Below are positions 36,851-45,187 of a stretch of DNA of 64,000 nucleotides, piece after piece. The stretch is from positions 186,001 to 250,000 of the forward strand of contig NZ_SSSQ01000004.1 of assembly GCF_009469765.1 (NCBI RefSeq). The letters run 5' to 3'. Source of the DNA: Dechloromonas hortensis. GTDB taxonomy: Bacteria; Pseudomonadota; Gammaproteobacteria; Burkholderiales; Rhodocyclaceae. Numbering within the stretch: position 1 is the first letter of the stretch; every line of letters begins with the position of its first letter. Made by a program: the position numbers and the translations under genes. The notes beneath the pieces were generated by a model. The model was not told the origin of the DNA and made no database searches. It saw only the letters and a list, made by a program, of their open reading frames with translations.

Positions 36851-38713
36851 GTGAATCTGAACGTCAAGGTCACCCTCTTTTTTGTCAGCATCACTACCGT
36901 CCTGCTGGCGGTGCTGATCGCCATCAGCCTCTACGCCTTTCGCAGCTTTTCGATCGCCTCGGCCACCGAACATATCCGCACGGCCGGCGAAATTGTCCGG
37001 GTGCATCTGACGGAATCGATGATCAACGGCGTCATCGACAAGCGTGAACGCTTCCTGCAGCGCCTGGTGGAGGTGCAAGGCCTCAAATCGGCCCGGGTCA
37101 TGCGTTCACCGGACGTTGAAAAGCAGTTCGGCAAGGGTCTGAGCGTCGAGTCGGCGGCCGACGAGATCGAGCGCCGCGTGCTGCGCGAAGGCAAGGCGCA
37201 TTTCGAACTGACCGTGGTCGGCGATGAAACCGTCTTCCGCGGCACCATTCCCTATATCGCCACCGCCAGCGGCAGCCCGAACTGCCTGCAGTGCCACCAG
37301 GTGGCCGAAGGCACTGTGCTCGGCGCGGTCAGCATGAGCATGTCGATCGATGCGCTGAAGGAAAAGGCCTTGTTCACGGTAGCCGGCATCGCCGGCGTCG
37401 TCACGCTCTTCGCCGTGCTGCTGATCCTTTTACTGCGCCGCCTGCTGCGGCCGATTTCCGATACCGCCAATGCCGTCGAGGAGGCCGTCCAACGCGCGCT
37501 GCGCGGCGACTTCAAGGCCCAGGTCCAGCAACGGACGACCGATGAAATCGGCCAGATCGCCGGCGACATGAACCGCCTGCTGACTTTCCTCGACGATGGC
37601 CTGAACCGGATCGGCAGCAACGTCGCCCGCCTCACCGAGCGCACCCCGGCCCCCGGCGAAAACCTGCTGACGGCGACCATCGACATGGTCGAAGGCCTGA
37701 CCAACGCCGCCCACTTCAAGCAGGCGATCGAGGAAGACGAGACCAAGGCGGAGATTTACCAGCGCCTGTCGCGCACGCTGCAACATGAATTCGAGCTGAC
37801 TGAGTTCTCGCTCTATGAAATCAGCAACAACAAGAAGCAGATGAAAGGCATCATCGTCGATGGCGAAATCGCCGACACCTGCCGCTGGTGCGATCCGCAG
37901 ATCCTGGTCCGGCCGGAAGCCTGCCGCGTCCGGCGTACCGGGCATATCGTCGATGGCATCGGCCATCCGGAAATCTGCTACTCCTTCCGGCCGCCGGCCG
38001 AAGTCGGCGAACGCCGCCATGTCTGCTTCCCGGTCATCCAGTCTGGTGCCGTCGGCAGCGTCGTTCAGTTGCTGGTCACCCCGGCCGAACAGGACAAGCT
38101 GCAAAGCCGCATCCCCTTCATCAATGTTTACCTGCGCGAAGCGGCGCCGGTTCTCGAAACCAAGCGCCTGATGGAAAGCCTGCGCGACTCGACGCTGACC
38201 GACCCGATGACCGGCCTCAACAACCGCCGCTTCCTCGAGGAATACGTCGAAACCCTGGTCGCCAGCGTTCAGCGCAAGCGCTCGCATGCCGCGATCCTGA
38301 TGCTCGACCTCGACTACTTCAAGATGGTCAACGACACCTACGGCCACGATGCCGGCGACGCCGTGCTCAAGGCGCTGTCCACCGTCCTCAAGCAATCGGT
38401 GCGCGCCTCCGACCTGGTCATCCGCTACGGCGGCGAGGAATTCCTGATCATCCTGATCGACACTGTCGGCGAAGCAGCCGAGCGGGTCGCCGACAACATC
38501 CGCGTCGCCGTCGAAAACCTCAAGGTGCAGGTCGCCGGTATCATTCTGCAAAAGACGATCTCGATCGGCATTTCCGACTTCCCGACCGACAGCGAAACCT
38601 TCTGGCAGGCCGTCAAGTTTGCCGACGTCGCGCTCTACCAGGCCAAGGAACGCGGCCGCAACCGGGTCATCCGCTTCACGCCGGACATGTGGTCGGACAC
38701 CAAGGAATACTGA
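36851..38713 (+). CDS. Diguanylate cyclase with periplasmic CXXCH haem-binding sensor domain
   Basis: A 620-residue membrane protein from the GTG at 36851, with GGAAGG 7 nt upstream; an in-frame codon at 36812 lacks a good site. Helix 1 (about residues 6-28) is followed by a periplasmic domain of some 150 residues that contains C145-L-Q-C148-H149, a c-type haem attachment motif. Then come helix 2, a HAMP segment (RLLRPISDTANAVEEAV), a middle domain with many Cys/Arg residues (CRWCDPQILVRPEACRVR) and a GGDEF domain with GGEEF at 527-531. The I-site RxxD is not obvious. It probably couples redox or gas sensing to cyclic-di-GMP synthesis. Confidence 0.92.
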   Translation: MNLNVKVTLFFVSITTVLLAVLIAISLYAFRSFSIASATEHIRTAGEIVRVHLTESMINGVIDKRERFLQRLVEVQGLKSARVMRSPDVEKQFGKGLSVESAADEIERRVLREGKAHFELTVVGDETVFRGTIPYIATASGSPNCLQCHQVAEGTVLGAVSMSMSIDALKEKALFTVAGIAGVVTLFAVLLILLLRRLLRPISDTANAVEEAVQRALRGDFKAQVQQRTTDEIGQIAGDMNRLLTFLDDGLNRIGSNVARLTERTPAPGENLLTATIDMVEGLTNAAHFKQAIEEDETKAEIYQRLSRTLQHEFELTEFSLYEISNNKKQMKGIIVDGEIADTCRWCDPQILVRPEACRVRRTGHIVDGIGHPEICYSFRPPAEVGERRHVCFPVIQSGAVGSVVQLLVTPAEQDKLQSRIPFINVYLREAAPVLETKRLMESLRDSTLTDPMTGLNNRRFLEEYVETLVASVQRKRSHAAILMLDLDYFKMVNDTYGHDAGDAVLKALSTVLKQSVRASDLVIRYGGEEFLIILIDTVGEAAERVADNIRVAVENLKVQVAGIILQKTISIGISDFPTDSETFWQAVKFADVALYQAKERGRNRVIRFTPDMWSDTKEY

Positions 38714-38748
38714 GCGACGGCGAATAAGCGGTCGCCCGGCCGACGCCG

Positions 38749-38780
38749 GCGGTCGACGCCCGTCCCGGGGCAAAAACCGT
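38749..38780 (+). repeat. Dispersed intergenic element, copy E
   Basis: GCGGTCGAC (38749-38757), 11 nt, GGCAAAAACCGT (38769-38780). In RNA the outer pairing GCGGU/ACCGU would keep a G-U pair. It lies 36 nt after the stop of the haem diguanylate cyclase. Confidence 0.55.
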
Positions 38781-38899
38781 GCAACACGGCCAGGCTGGCC
38801 CGGAGTGGGGAAATCCATGATTGCCCGGGCCCGGCATTCGCGCCAAGCTCGGCCTTGACCGCGGCATAATGCGCGCCTGACGACAAGTACCGGGACCCC

Positions 38900-39838
38900 A
38901 TGGACATTCTGATCGACATCATTCTCAAGGCTGGCCGCTCGGCGGTTGAGCTTTCGCTGTTCGTGCTGCTGCCGGTGATGGTGGTCATGCTCTCCCTGAT
39001 GCGCCTGCTCGAAGCACGCGGCATCCTCGATCGCCTGGTTGCCCGGATCGCCCCGCTGCTCCGCCCCTTCGGCCTCAACGGCCTCGGCGTCTTCGCGGCG
39101 CTGCAGATCAACTTCGTCAGCTTCGCGGCACCGATGGCAACGCTGAGCATGATGGACCAGCGCGGCACCTCCGACCGCCACATCGCCGCGACGCTGGCCA
39201 TGGTCTTCGCCATGTCGCAGGCCAACGCCGCCTTCCCGATGATGACCATGGGCCTGCATTTCGGCACCACCCTGGTTTTTTCGCTGCTGGGCGGGTTGAC
39301 CGCAGCAGCGGCCACTTACTACCTCTTCGGCCGCCAGTTGTCGGCCGAAGAAGCGGTAGTCGACGAAACCCTGCACCATCCCAGTGCCGAAAGCGCCAAA
39401 GGCGTGCTCGACGTCATCAACCGGGCCGGCGCGGAGGCTTTCAAGATCGCCGTCGGCGCCATCCCGATGCTCGTCCTGTCGCTGGTCGTCGTCACCGCGC
39501 TGCGCGTTTCCGGCGGCATCGACCTGCTCACCGTGCTGCTCTCGCCGGTACTGCGCCTGCTTGCCATCGACCCGGTGCTGATTCTGCCGACGCTGACCAA
39601 ATACCTGGCCGGCGGTACCGCGATGATGGGTGTCATGGACGATATGCGACGCAGCGGCCAGGTCAGTGTCGAATTACTGAACGCCAGTGCCGGTTTCCTG
39701 ATCTCACCCTTTGACATTCCTGGTGTGGCCGTCCTGATTTCGGCTGGCAAGCGTATTGCCGCCGTCTGGAAACCGGCCGCGCTCGGCGCCTGCGTCGGCA
39801 TCGCACTGCGCACCGTCGGCCACATCCTGCTCGGCTGA
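38900..39838 (+). CDS. Nucleoside-recognition (Gate) domain membrane protein
   Basis: A 312-residue polytopic protein, with two Gate-domain halves: ELSLFVLLPVMVVMLSLMRLLEARGILDRLVARIAPLLRPFGL and, after a cytoplasmic loop, GAEAFKIAVGAIPMLVLSLVVVTALRVSGGIDLLTVLL, each followed by a conserved Pro/Gly-rich segment (FAMSQANAAFP; LTKYLAGGTAMMG). This is the fold of the SpmA/SpmB, FeoB-core and nucleoside-transporter gating domains. The substrate is unknown. It is followed after 89 nt by the small membrane protein with a sequestered ribosome-binding site. Confidence 0.85.
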   Translation: MDILIDIILKAGRSAVELSLFVLLPVMVVMLSLMRLLEARGILDRLVARIAPLLRPFGLNGLGVFAALQINFVSFAAPMATLSMMDQRGTSDRHIAATLAMVFAMSQANAAFPMMTMGLHFGTTLVFSLLGGLTAAAATYYLFGRQLSAEEAVVDETLHHPSAESAKGVLDVINRAGAEAFKIAVGAIPMLVLSLVVVTALRVSGGIDLLTVLLSPVLRLLAIDPVLILPTLTKYLAGGTAMMGVMDDMRRSGQVSVELLNASAGFLISPFDIPGVAVLISAGKRIAAVWKPAALGACVGIALRTVGHILLG

Positions 39839-39844
39839 TAGCGC

Positions 39845-39924
39845 GTTCTCCTGTCGTTCGCCGGCACGGTTTGTGCACTGCACAAAATGCAAGCCCCCGA
39901 ATGTTCGTTATACGACAGGAGAAC
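39845..39924 (+). promoter_or_regulatory. 13-bp perfect inverted repeat enclosing the ribosome-binding site of the next gene
   Basis: GTTCTCCTGTCGT (39845-39857) is exactly complementary to ACGACAGGAGAAC (39912-39924); 54 nt separate them. The second arm contains the AGGAG Shine-Dalgarno 5 nt before the ATG at 39928, so in a transcript from the upstream gene this site would be paired. Within the loop lies a second symmetrical sequence, TTGTGCACTGCACAA (39871-39885), which could be a DNA operator. There is no T-tract after the second arm, so it is not a terminator. Confidence 0.65.
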
Positions 39925-39927
39925 ATC

Positions 39928-40134
39928 ATGGATATCTGGACCAAACTGACCGAATTCCTGGCCTGCGGTTTATTGGTACTGCCGGCCACCCTCGGCTTCG
40001 GCCTCGACAGCTTCGAGGTCTTCGCCATCACCCTCGGCCTGATGCAGCTTTTGCTGATCGGCGTCACCGTCGGCGCCCCCTCCGCCCCACCTTCGCCGGC
40101 CAAGGACGAACCGTCCGATACGCCACACCGATGA
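39928..40134 (+). CDS. Small membrane protein (68 residues), unknown function
   Basis: The ATG at 39928 with AGGAG 5 nt before it gives a 68-residue protein, rather than the longer in-frame version from 39871. It has two hydrophobic helices (about residues 9-24 and 30-49, VFAITLGLMQLLLIGVTVGA) and a Pro/Ser-rich, charged cytoplasmic-type tail (PSAPPSPAKDEPSDTPHR). I recognise no family. Its start site is buried in a 13-bp inverted repeat. It is followed by lrgA after 144 nt in the same direction. Confidence 0.65.
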   Translation: MDIWTKLTEFLACGLLVLPATLGFGLDSFEVFAITLGLMQLLLIGVTVGAPSAPPSPAKDEPSDTPHR

Positions 40135-40278
40135 AGCCCGTGGCCGGCCGGTGCGACATGCAGGCAGAGCACCGGCCCCGCCTGATACTTTTCCGCACAA
40201 ATCCCTAGACGATTCGCCGGCTATTAACGCCATTAAAGAACAAATAGACTGCAACCCTCGTTCGCTCTGGATTGCATC

Positions 40279-40635
40279 ATGCTCTCTGCCCTGACCCAAC
40301 TACTCATTTTCCAGCTCGCCGGCGAAGTCATCGCCCGCGGCCTGAACCTGCCGCTGCCCGGCCCGGTGCTCGGCATGCTGCTGCTCTTTCTCGCCCTCGC
40401 CGTGCGCGGCGGGCCCGGCCATGAACTGCAGACGACCAGCCAGAATCTGCTGCAGCACCTCTCCTTGCTCTTCGTGCCGGCCGGCACCGGCATCATGGTG
40501 CACCTGCACCGCGTGGCCGACGAGTGGGTCGCCCTGCTCCTCTCGCTGCTGGTCAGCACCTTTGCCACGCTGGTCGTCACCGCGCTGGCCATGAAACTAT
40601 GCCAGTGCCCGACACCGCAAGGAGAAACACCATGA
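40279..40635 (+). CDS. lrgA: CidA/LrgA family holin-like protein
   Basis: A 118-residue four-helix membrane protein. LIFQLAGEVIARGLNLPLPGPVLGMLLLFLAL is the diagnostic CidA/LrgA motif, and FVPAGTGIMVHLHRVADEW follows. In Gram-positive bacteria LrgA/CidA modulate murein hydrolase export and cell death; newer work on LrgAB/PlsH-type proteins links them to pyruvate or glycolate transport. The stop overlaps the lrgB start (ATGA), so the pair is translationally coupled. The neighbouring two-component genes downstream may control it. Confidence 0.93.
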   Translation: MLSALTQLLIFQLAGEVIARGLNLPLPGPVLGMLLLFLALAVRGGPGHELQTTSQNLLQHLSLLFVPAGTGIMVHLHRVADEWVALLLSLLVSTFATLVVTALAMKLCQCPTPQGETP

Positions 40636-41357
40636 CGCCGCGGATCAGCGAAATCTGGGTGTACCTGGCCGCCTCGCCGCTGCTCGGCCTGACCGTCACG
40701 CTGCTCGCCTACCAGGGCGCCTTCTGGCTCTTCCGCAAGTCGGGCAGCCACCCACTGGCCAACCCGGTACTGATCGCGGTCACGGTACTGGTCCTGTTCC
40801 TGACCGTGACCGGTACCAGTTACGAAACCTATTTCGCCGGCGCCCAGTTCGTGCACTTCCTGCTCGGCCCGGCCACCGTCGCCCTGGCCATTCCGCTGTA
40901 CACCCAGTTCAAGCGGGTCAAGGCCATGCTGCTGCCGGTCATCGTCGGCCTCTTCGCCGGCAGCCTGACGGCGATCATCTCGGCCGTCGCCATCGGTCGC
41001 CTGTTCGGCGCCAGCCTACCGACCCAGCTTTCGCTCGCCCCCAAGTCGGTGACGACGCCGATCGCCATGGGCGTCGCCGAGCGCATCGGCGGCATTCCGT
41101 CGCTGACCGCCGTGCTCGTCATCGTCACCGGCATTCTCGGTGCCGTCGGCGCCCGCTACGTGTTCGATGCGATGAAGCTGCGCGACCCGGCGATACGCGG
41201 TTTCGCCATCGGCGTCGCCTCGCACGGCATCGGCACCGCCCGCGCCTTCCAGGTCAATGAACAGAGCGGCGCTTTCGCCGCCCTGGCAATGGGCTTGAAC
41301 GGAGCCCTGACCGCCCTGCTGCTGCCCTTGCTGGTGGCCTGGCTGAACTTCGGCTGA
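40632..41357 (+). CDS. lrgB: LrgB family membrane protein
   Basis: A 241-residue LrgB-family protein from the ATG at 40632, coupled to lrgA. It has about seven hydrophobic segments, and the conserved GLFAGSLTAIISAVAIGRLFG, LAPKSVTTPIAMGVAERIGG and GIASHGIGTAR-like (GVASHGIGTARAFQVN) segments seen in LrgB and in the plant glycolate/glycerate transporter PLGG1. With lrgA it probably forms a small-organic-acid transport pair; glycolate would fit the glyoxylate-shunt genes of this region, but this is inference. Confidence 0.94.
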   Translation: MTPRISEIWVYLAASPLLGLTVTLLAYQGAFWLFRKSGSHPLANPVLIAVTVLVLFLTVTGTSYETYFAGAQFVHFLLGPATVALAIPLYTQFKRVKAMLLPVIVGLFAGSLTAIISAVAIGRLFGASLPTQLSLAPKSVTTPIAMGVAERIGGIPSLTAVLVIVTGILGAVGARYVFDAMKLRDPAIRGFAIGVASHGIGTARAFQVNEQSGAFAALAMGLNGALTALLLPLLVAWLNFG

Positions 41358-41492
41358 GACGCCCTGCCATTGCCGCGCCGACCGCCACGGCGCGGCTGTC
41401 CAGCGGCTTGCCTGACCCGCTCAAAGACGGCCGAAAGGCAACCTAGGGTAAGTACCAATGGTCGCCGCTCCGCCAGCGGGGAAAATCAGCCA

Positions 41493-43759
41493 ATGTTTAT
41501 CCAAACCCCGTCCACCCAGCCCAAACAAACCTGGCTCTGGCTCGCCCCTTACGTTGCCATCGGCATTTTCGCGATGGCCATGCTGATCGTCACCGCGCTC
41601 CTCCAGTGGCGCGAACAGGACACCGCCCGCTCCGCCCTCGAAGGCGACATGCACTGGGCCGAGCGCACCATCGAAAACCGCCTGCACGCGCATCAGGATT
41701 TCCTGGCCGAACTCGGTCGCGAGCAGGAATTCAAGCAATTGACCTACGAGTCCTTCCAGGTCAAGGCCTCGCGCTACGTCCGCGACAATCCGGAAATCTC
41801 GGCCATCGTCTGGGTCGACACCGACGGCAAGGTCGAATGGGTTTCGCCCAATGAATCGAACGTCACCTTCGTTGGCGAACAACTGACCGATATCCGGCTG
41901 GCCGCGCTGCAGGAGGCACTACGCATCCGCCGCGCCCTGTTCTCGCCCGACTACGCCGACGCCACGCAGCGCCGCGCCCATGATCTGGTCCTGCCGGTGC
42001 AGCGTGGCAGCAGCGACCTCGGTGCCTTCATCGCGCTGCAGTCGCTGGAAACCCTGCTCCGCGCCACGCTGCCGGCAGTCTTCACGGCCCGCTACAGCCT
42101 GAGCGTGATCGATGCGCAGAACCGTGAAGTCTTCGCCAATTCCTCGGTCAAACCGACCGACCGCCAGATTTCCGGCACCATCAGCCTCGACCTGCCGAAC
42201 AACAAGCTCGGCCTGAACATCGTCGCCTATCGCGGCGGCGGCGCCTGGCTGCCGTTTGTGCCGGCCATGCTGATCGTCACACTGACCCTGATCGCCACCG
42301 GCACGCTGGTCCAGTTGCGCCGCCATGCCCAGCACCGGGCCGAGACCGAGGAAAAACTGCGCGATGCCTACGCCTTCCGCCAGGCCATGTCGCAGTCGAT
42401 GATCACCGGCCTGCGCGCCATCGATCCCTCCGGCCGCATCACCTTCGTCAATTCCGCCTTCTGCCGGATGACCGGCTTCGACGAATCGGAACTGGTCGGC
42501 GTCGCCCCGCCCTACCCTTACTGGCCGCCGGAAGAGTTCGACAAACTGCAGCACAACATCGATACCGCGCTGGCTGGCCAGGCCCCGGCCAGCGGCTTCG
42601 AGATGCGGATCATGCGCAAGAGCGGCGAGCGCTTCGACGTCCGCCTCTATTTCTCGCCGCTGATCGATACCAACGGCCTGCAGATCGGCTGGATGGCCTC
42701 GATACCGCTGTGCACGTCGCCGATGTCCAGACCGGCGAAATCCTGTTCGCCAACCGCGCCTTCCAGAACATCTTCGGTTTCGATACCGTCGGTCGCGATT
42801 CGGCGATGGTCACCGCCGCCTGCCGACCGGCCCAGGAAGCCTACTTCTGCGACCCGACCGAACTCTCGGCGGAAGAGTTGCCCTGCGAAATCTTCGACGG
42901 CGAAATCCAGCACGCCCTGTCCGGCCATTGGTACCACCTGCACGAGCGCGCCATCCGCTGGGTGGACGGCCGCACCGTGCGCGTCCAGATTGCTGCCGAC
43001 ATCACCGACCGCAAGCATATCGACGAAGTGAATCAGCAGCAGCAAAAGCGCCTCGAGCAAACCTCGCGGCTTATCACCATGGGCGAAATGGCCTCCTCGC
43101 TGGCCCACGAACTGAACCAGCCGCTGTCGGCGATCGCCAACTACTGCGCCGGCTGCATCAAGCGCATGCAGGCCGGCAACTACCGCTTCGAAGACCTGCT
43201 CGCCGCCATGCAGAAAGCGGCCGACCAGGCCGAGCGGGCCGGCAAGATCATCCGCCGCATGCGCGACATGGTGAAGAAGAGCGACCCCAAGCGCGAACCG
43301 ATTTCGCTGGCCGAACTGGTCGACGAAGCACGGGCGTTTGCCGACATCGAGGCGCAGCGCACCGGCACCCAGATCGTTGTCGAACTGCCTGAAAACTTGC
43401 CTCGAATCGTTGTCGACCGCATCATGATCGAACAGGTGCTGCTCAACCTGGTGAAAAACGGGATCGAGGCGATGAACAGCGTGCCTTTCGACCGTCGGCG
43501 CCTGTTCATCCAGGCCCGGCAGACCGACGAACGGATGCTTGAAGTCGCCGTCGCCGATCAGGGTCACGGCCTGGCCGAAGAGGACGTCGAACGTATTTTC
43601 GCGCCCTTCTACACGACCAAGCCGGAAGGCATGGGGATCGGCCTGGCCATCTGCCGTTCGATCATCGAATTTCACCAGGGCCGGCTGTGGGTCGAGCCCC
43701 GGCGCGAGGGCGGTACCGTGTTCCGTTTCACCGTACCGATAGAGGAAGAAGATGAGTGA
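41493..43759 (+). pseudogene. Sensor histidine kinase gene broken by a short internal deletion
   Basis: Read from the ATG at 41493, the product has a transmembrane helix, a periplasmic Cache-like domain (about residues 45-245), a second helix, and a PAS domain ending in NGLQIGWMAS at 42701. The frame then goes out of register. A different frame takes over at exactly the same bases, reading LDGLDTAVHVADVQTGEILFANRAF (second PAS), HisKA and HATPase_c to 43759. The switch lies on CTGGATGGCCTCG (42689-42701), which reads GWMAS in one frame and LDGL in the other. About 30-35 residues of linker, normally found between such PAS domains, are missing, and the lost length must be 1 modulo 3. A two-part product or an assembly error are alternatives. 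Confidence 0.75.
42710..43759 (+). CDS. Kinase half of the disrupted histidine kinase (PAS-HisKA-HATPase)
   Basis: The 3' frame, open from a GTG at 42710, could still yield a soluble 349-residue kinase. It has the end of a PAS domain, the H-box with the phosphorylated His133 in SLAHELNQPLSAIAN, the N-box LLNLVKNGIEAM, and G-boxes VADQGHGLAEEDVERIF and GMGIGLAICRSII. No strong Shine-Dalgarno precedes the GTG. The stop overlaps the start of the response regulator gene by 8 nt. The family is that of FixL/DctB-like kinases with the HELNQPL motif. Without the sensory half it would be unregulated or dead. Confidence 0.7.
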   Translation: MHVADVQTGEILFANRAFQNIFGFDTVGRDSAMVTAACRPAQEAYFCDPTELSAEELPCEIFDGEIQHALSGHWYHLHERAIRWVDGRTVRVQIAADITDRKHIDEVNQQQQKRLEQTSRLITMGEMASSLAHELNQPLSAIANYCAGCIKRMQAGNYRFEDLLAAMQKAADQAERAGKIIRRMRDMVKKSDPKREPISLAELVDEARAFADIEAQRTGTQIVVELPENLPRIVVDRIMIEQVLLNLVKNGIEAMNSVPFDRRRLFIQARQTDERMLEVAVADQGHGLAEEDVERIFAPFYTTKPEGMGIGLAICRSIIEFHQGRLWVEPRREGGTVFRFTVPIEEEDE

Positions 43760-44360
43760 GGTGACGCCAAGCATTTACGTCGTCGATGACGACGAGGCCA
43801 TGCGCGACTCGATGAGCTGGCTGCTCGAAGGCGAAGGCTACCGGGTGACCTGTTTCGATTCGGCCGAGAGCTTTCTCCGTGCCCGCCGCGACGAGATGCG
43901 CGGCTGTATCGTGCTCGATGTCCGGATGCCGGAAATGAGCGGTCTCGAACTGCACGAAAAACTGGATAGCCTCGGCTCGCAGTTACCGATCATTTTCGTT
44001 ACCGGCCACGGCGACGTACCGATGGCTGTGGCCGCCCTGCAACGCGGCGCCTGCGACTTCATCGAAAAGCCCTTCCACAACCAGGACCTGCTCGACCGCA
44101 TCCAGCGCGCCCTCGAACTGGACAGCGAAATCGCCCAGCGTCGCCAGCGCGACAACGCGATTTCCAACCGTCTCGGGCAACTGACCCAGCGCGAACACGA
44201 GGTCATGCAACTGGTCGTCGCCGGCAAGCTGAACAAACAGATCGCCGACGAACTCGAAATCAGCATGAAAACCGTCGAGGCCCACCGCGCCCGGGTCATG
44301 GAAAAGATGGGCGTCCGCACCCTGGCCGAACTCGTCAAGGCCGTCATGACTTTGAGGTAA
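43752..44360 (+). CDS. FixJ/NarL-type response regulator
   Basis: A 202-residue regulator. The receiver domain has the acidic cluster DDDEA, phosphoacceptor Asp56 in VLDVRMPEMSG, and conserved Thr and Lys in FVTGHGD and FIEKPF. The C-terminal LuxR-type helix-turn-helix is LTQREHEVMQLVVAGKLNKQIADELEISMKTVEAHRARVMEKM. It overlaps the 3' end of the kinase gene, so the two form one two-component system. Its targets are unknown; the nearby lrgAB genes and the small-anion transport genes are candidates. The regulator itself is intact. Confidence 0.95.
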   Translation: MSEVTPSIYVVDDDEAMRDSMSWLLEGEGYRVTCFDSAESFLRARRDEMRGCIVLDVRMPEMSGLELHEKLDSLGSQLPIIFVTGHGDVPMAVAALQRGACDFIEKPFHNQDLLDRIQRALELDSEIAQRRQRDNAISNRLGQLTQREHEVMQLVVAGKLNKQIADELEISMKTVEAHRARVMEKMGVRTLAELVKAVMTLR

Positions 44361-44365
44361 CCCGC

Positions 44366-45172
44366 ATGCAACCCGGATACCTTGCGGCGCTCGCCGCCGC
44401 CCTGCTCCTCACCGCCTGTGCCGGCACGCCGCAGCGCCAGGGCGATGGCGTCGACGTCGGCGAAGCCTCCTCCCTGCGTACCCTGATCCCGGCCGCGGAA
44501 CTGGAAAAGGCGGCCTCGCTGCAATACGGCCAGCTCAAACGCGCCGCCGCCGACAAGGATCTGCTGGCCCCGGACAACCATCCTCAGGTCATTCGCCTGC
44601 GTGGCATCGCCAAGCGCATCCTGCCCAATGCCGCGCGCTTCAATCCCGAGGCCAGGAACTGGCAATGGGAAGTGAACCTGATCATTTCCAAGCAACTGAA
44701 CGCCTTCTGCATGCCGGGCGGCAAGATCGCCTTCTATAGCGGCATCATCGACAATCTGACATTGAGCGACGACGAGATCGCCATCGTCATGGGCCATGAA
44801 ATCGCCCATGCCCTGCGCGAACATGCCCGCGAACAGATGGCCAAGAACAAGCTGACGCAGACCGGTGCCGCCATCCTCGGCGCCCTGGTCGGCGGTGGCG
44901 AACTGTTCCGCCTCGGCGGCAACCTGATGACCCTGAAGTTCTCGCGCGACGATGAAAGCGAAGCCGATCTAGTCGGTCTCGACCTCGCGGCACGCGCCGG
45001 TTACGACCCGCGTGCCGGGATCACCCTGTGGCAAAAAATGGATGCCGCCGGCAACGGGGCACCGCCGGCCTGGCTGTCGACCCACCCGGGAGGCGAGGCG
45101 CGCATCGCCGAAATCGAACGCAACCTGCCGGCGGTGATGCCGCTTTACGAAGCAGCGCGCAAGCCCCGCTGA
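44366..45172 (+). CDS. M48 family peptidase lipoprotein (LoiP/YggG-like)
   Basis: A 268-residue lipoprotein. The N-terminal signal ends in the lipobox LTAC, with lipidated Cys18. The zinc site is H144-E-I-A-H148 in IVMGHEIAHALREHAREQM, and the third ligand is in FSRDDESEADLVGLDLAARAGY. The lack of TPRs and the size fit the outer-membrane LoiP/YggG type rather than BepA. The gene starts 5 nt after the response regulator, so it is in the same operon. It is convergent with the hypothetical gene at 45188. Confidence 0.92.
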   Translation: MQPGYLAALAAALLLTACAGTPQRQGDGVDVGEASSLRTLIPAAELEKAASLQYGQLKRAAADKDLLAPDNHPQVIRLRGIAKRILPNAARFNPEARNWQWEVNLIISKQLNAFCMPGGKIAFYSGIIDNLTLSDDEIAIVMGHEIAHALREHAREQMAKNKLTQTGAAILGALVGGGELFRLGGNLMTLKFSRDDESEADLVGLDLAARAGYDPRAGITLWQKMDAAGNGAPPAWLSTHPGGEARIAEIERNLPAVMPLYEAARKPR

Positions 45173-45187
45173 AACGAAGGCGATGCC

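Noticed and set aside
37430..39379. A 649-residue minus-strand frame across the diguanylate cyclase and Gate protein
   Set aside because: It spans two real plus-strand genes and the gap between them and has no recognisable domain or ribosome-binding site.
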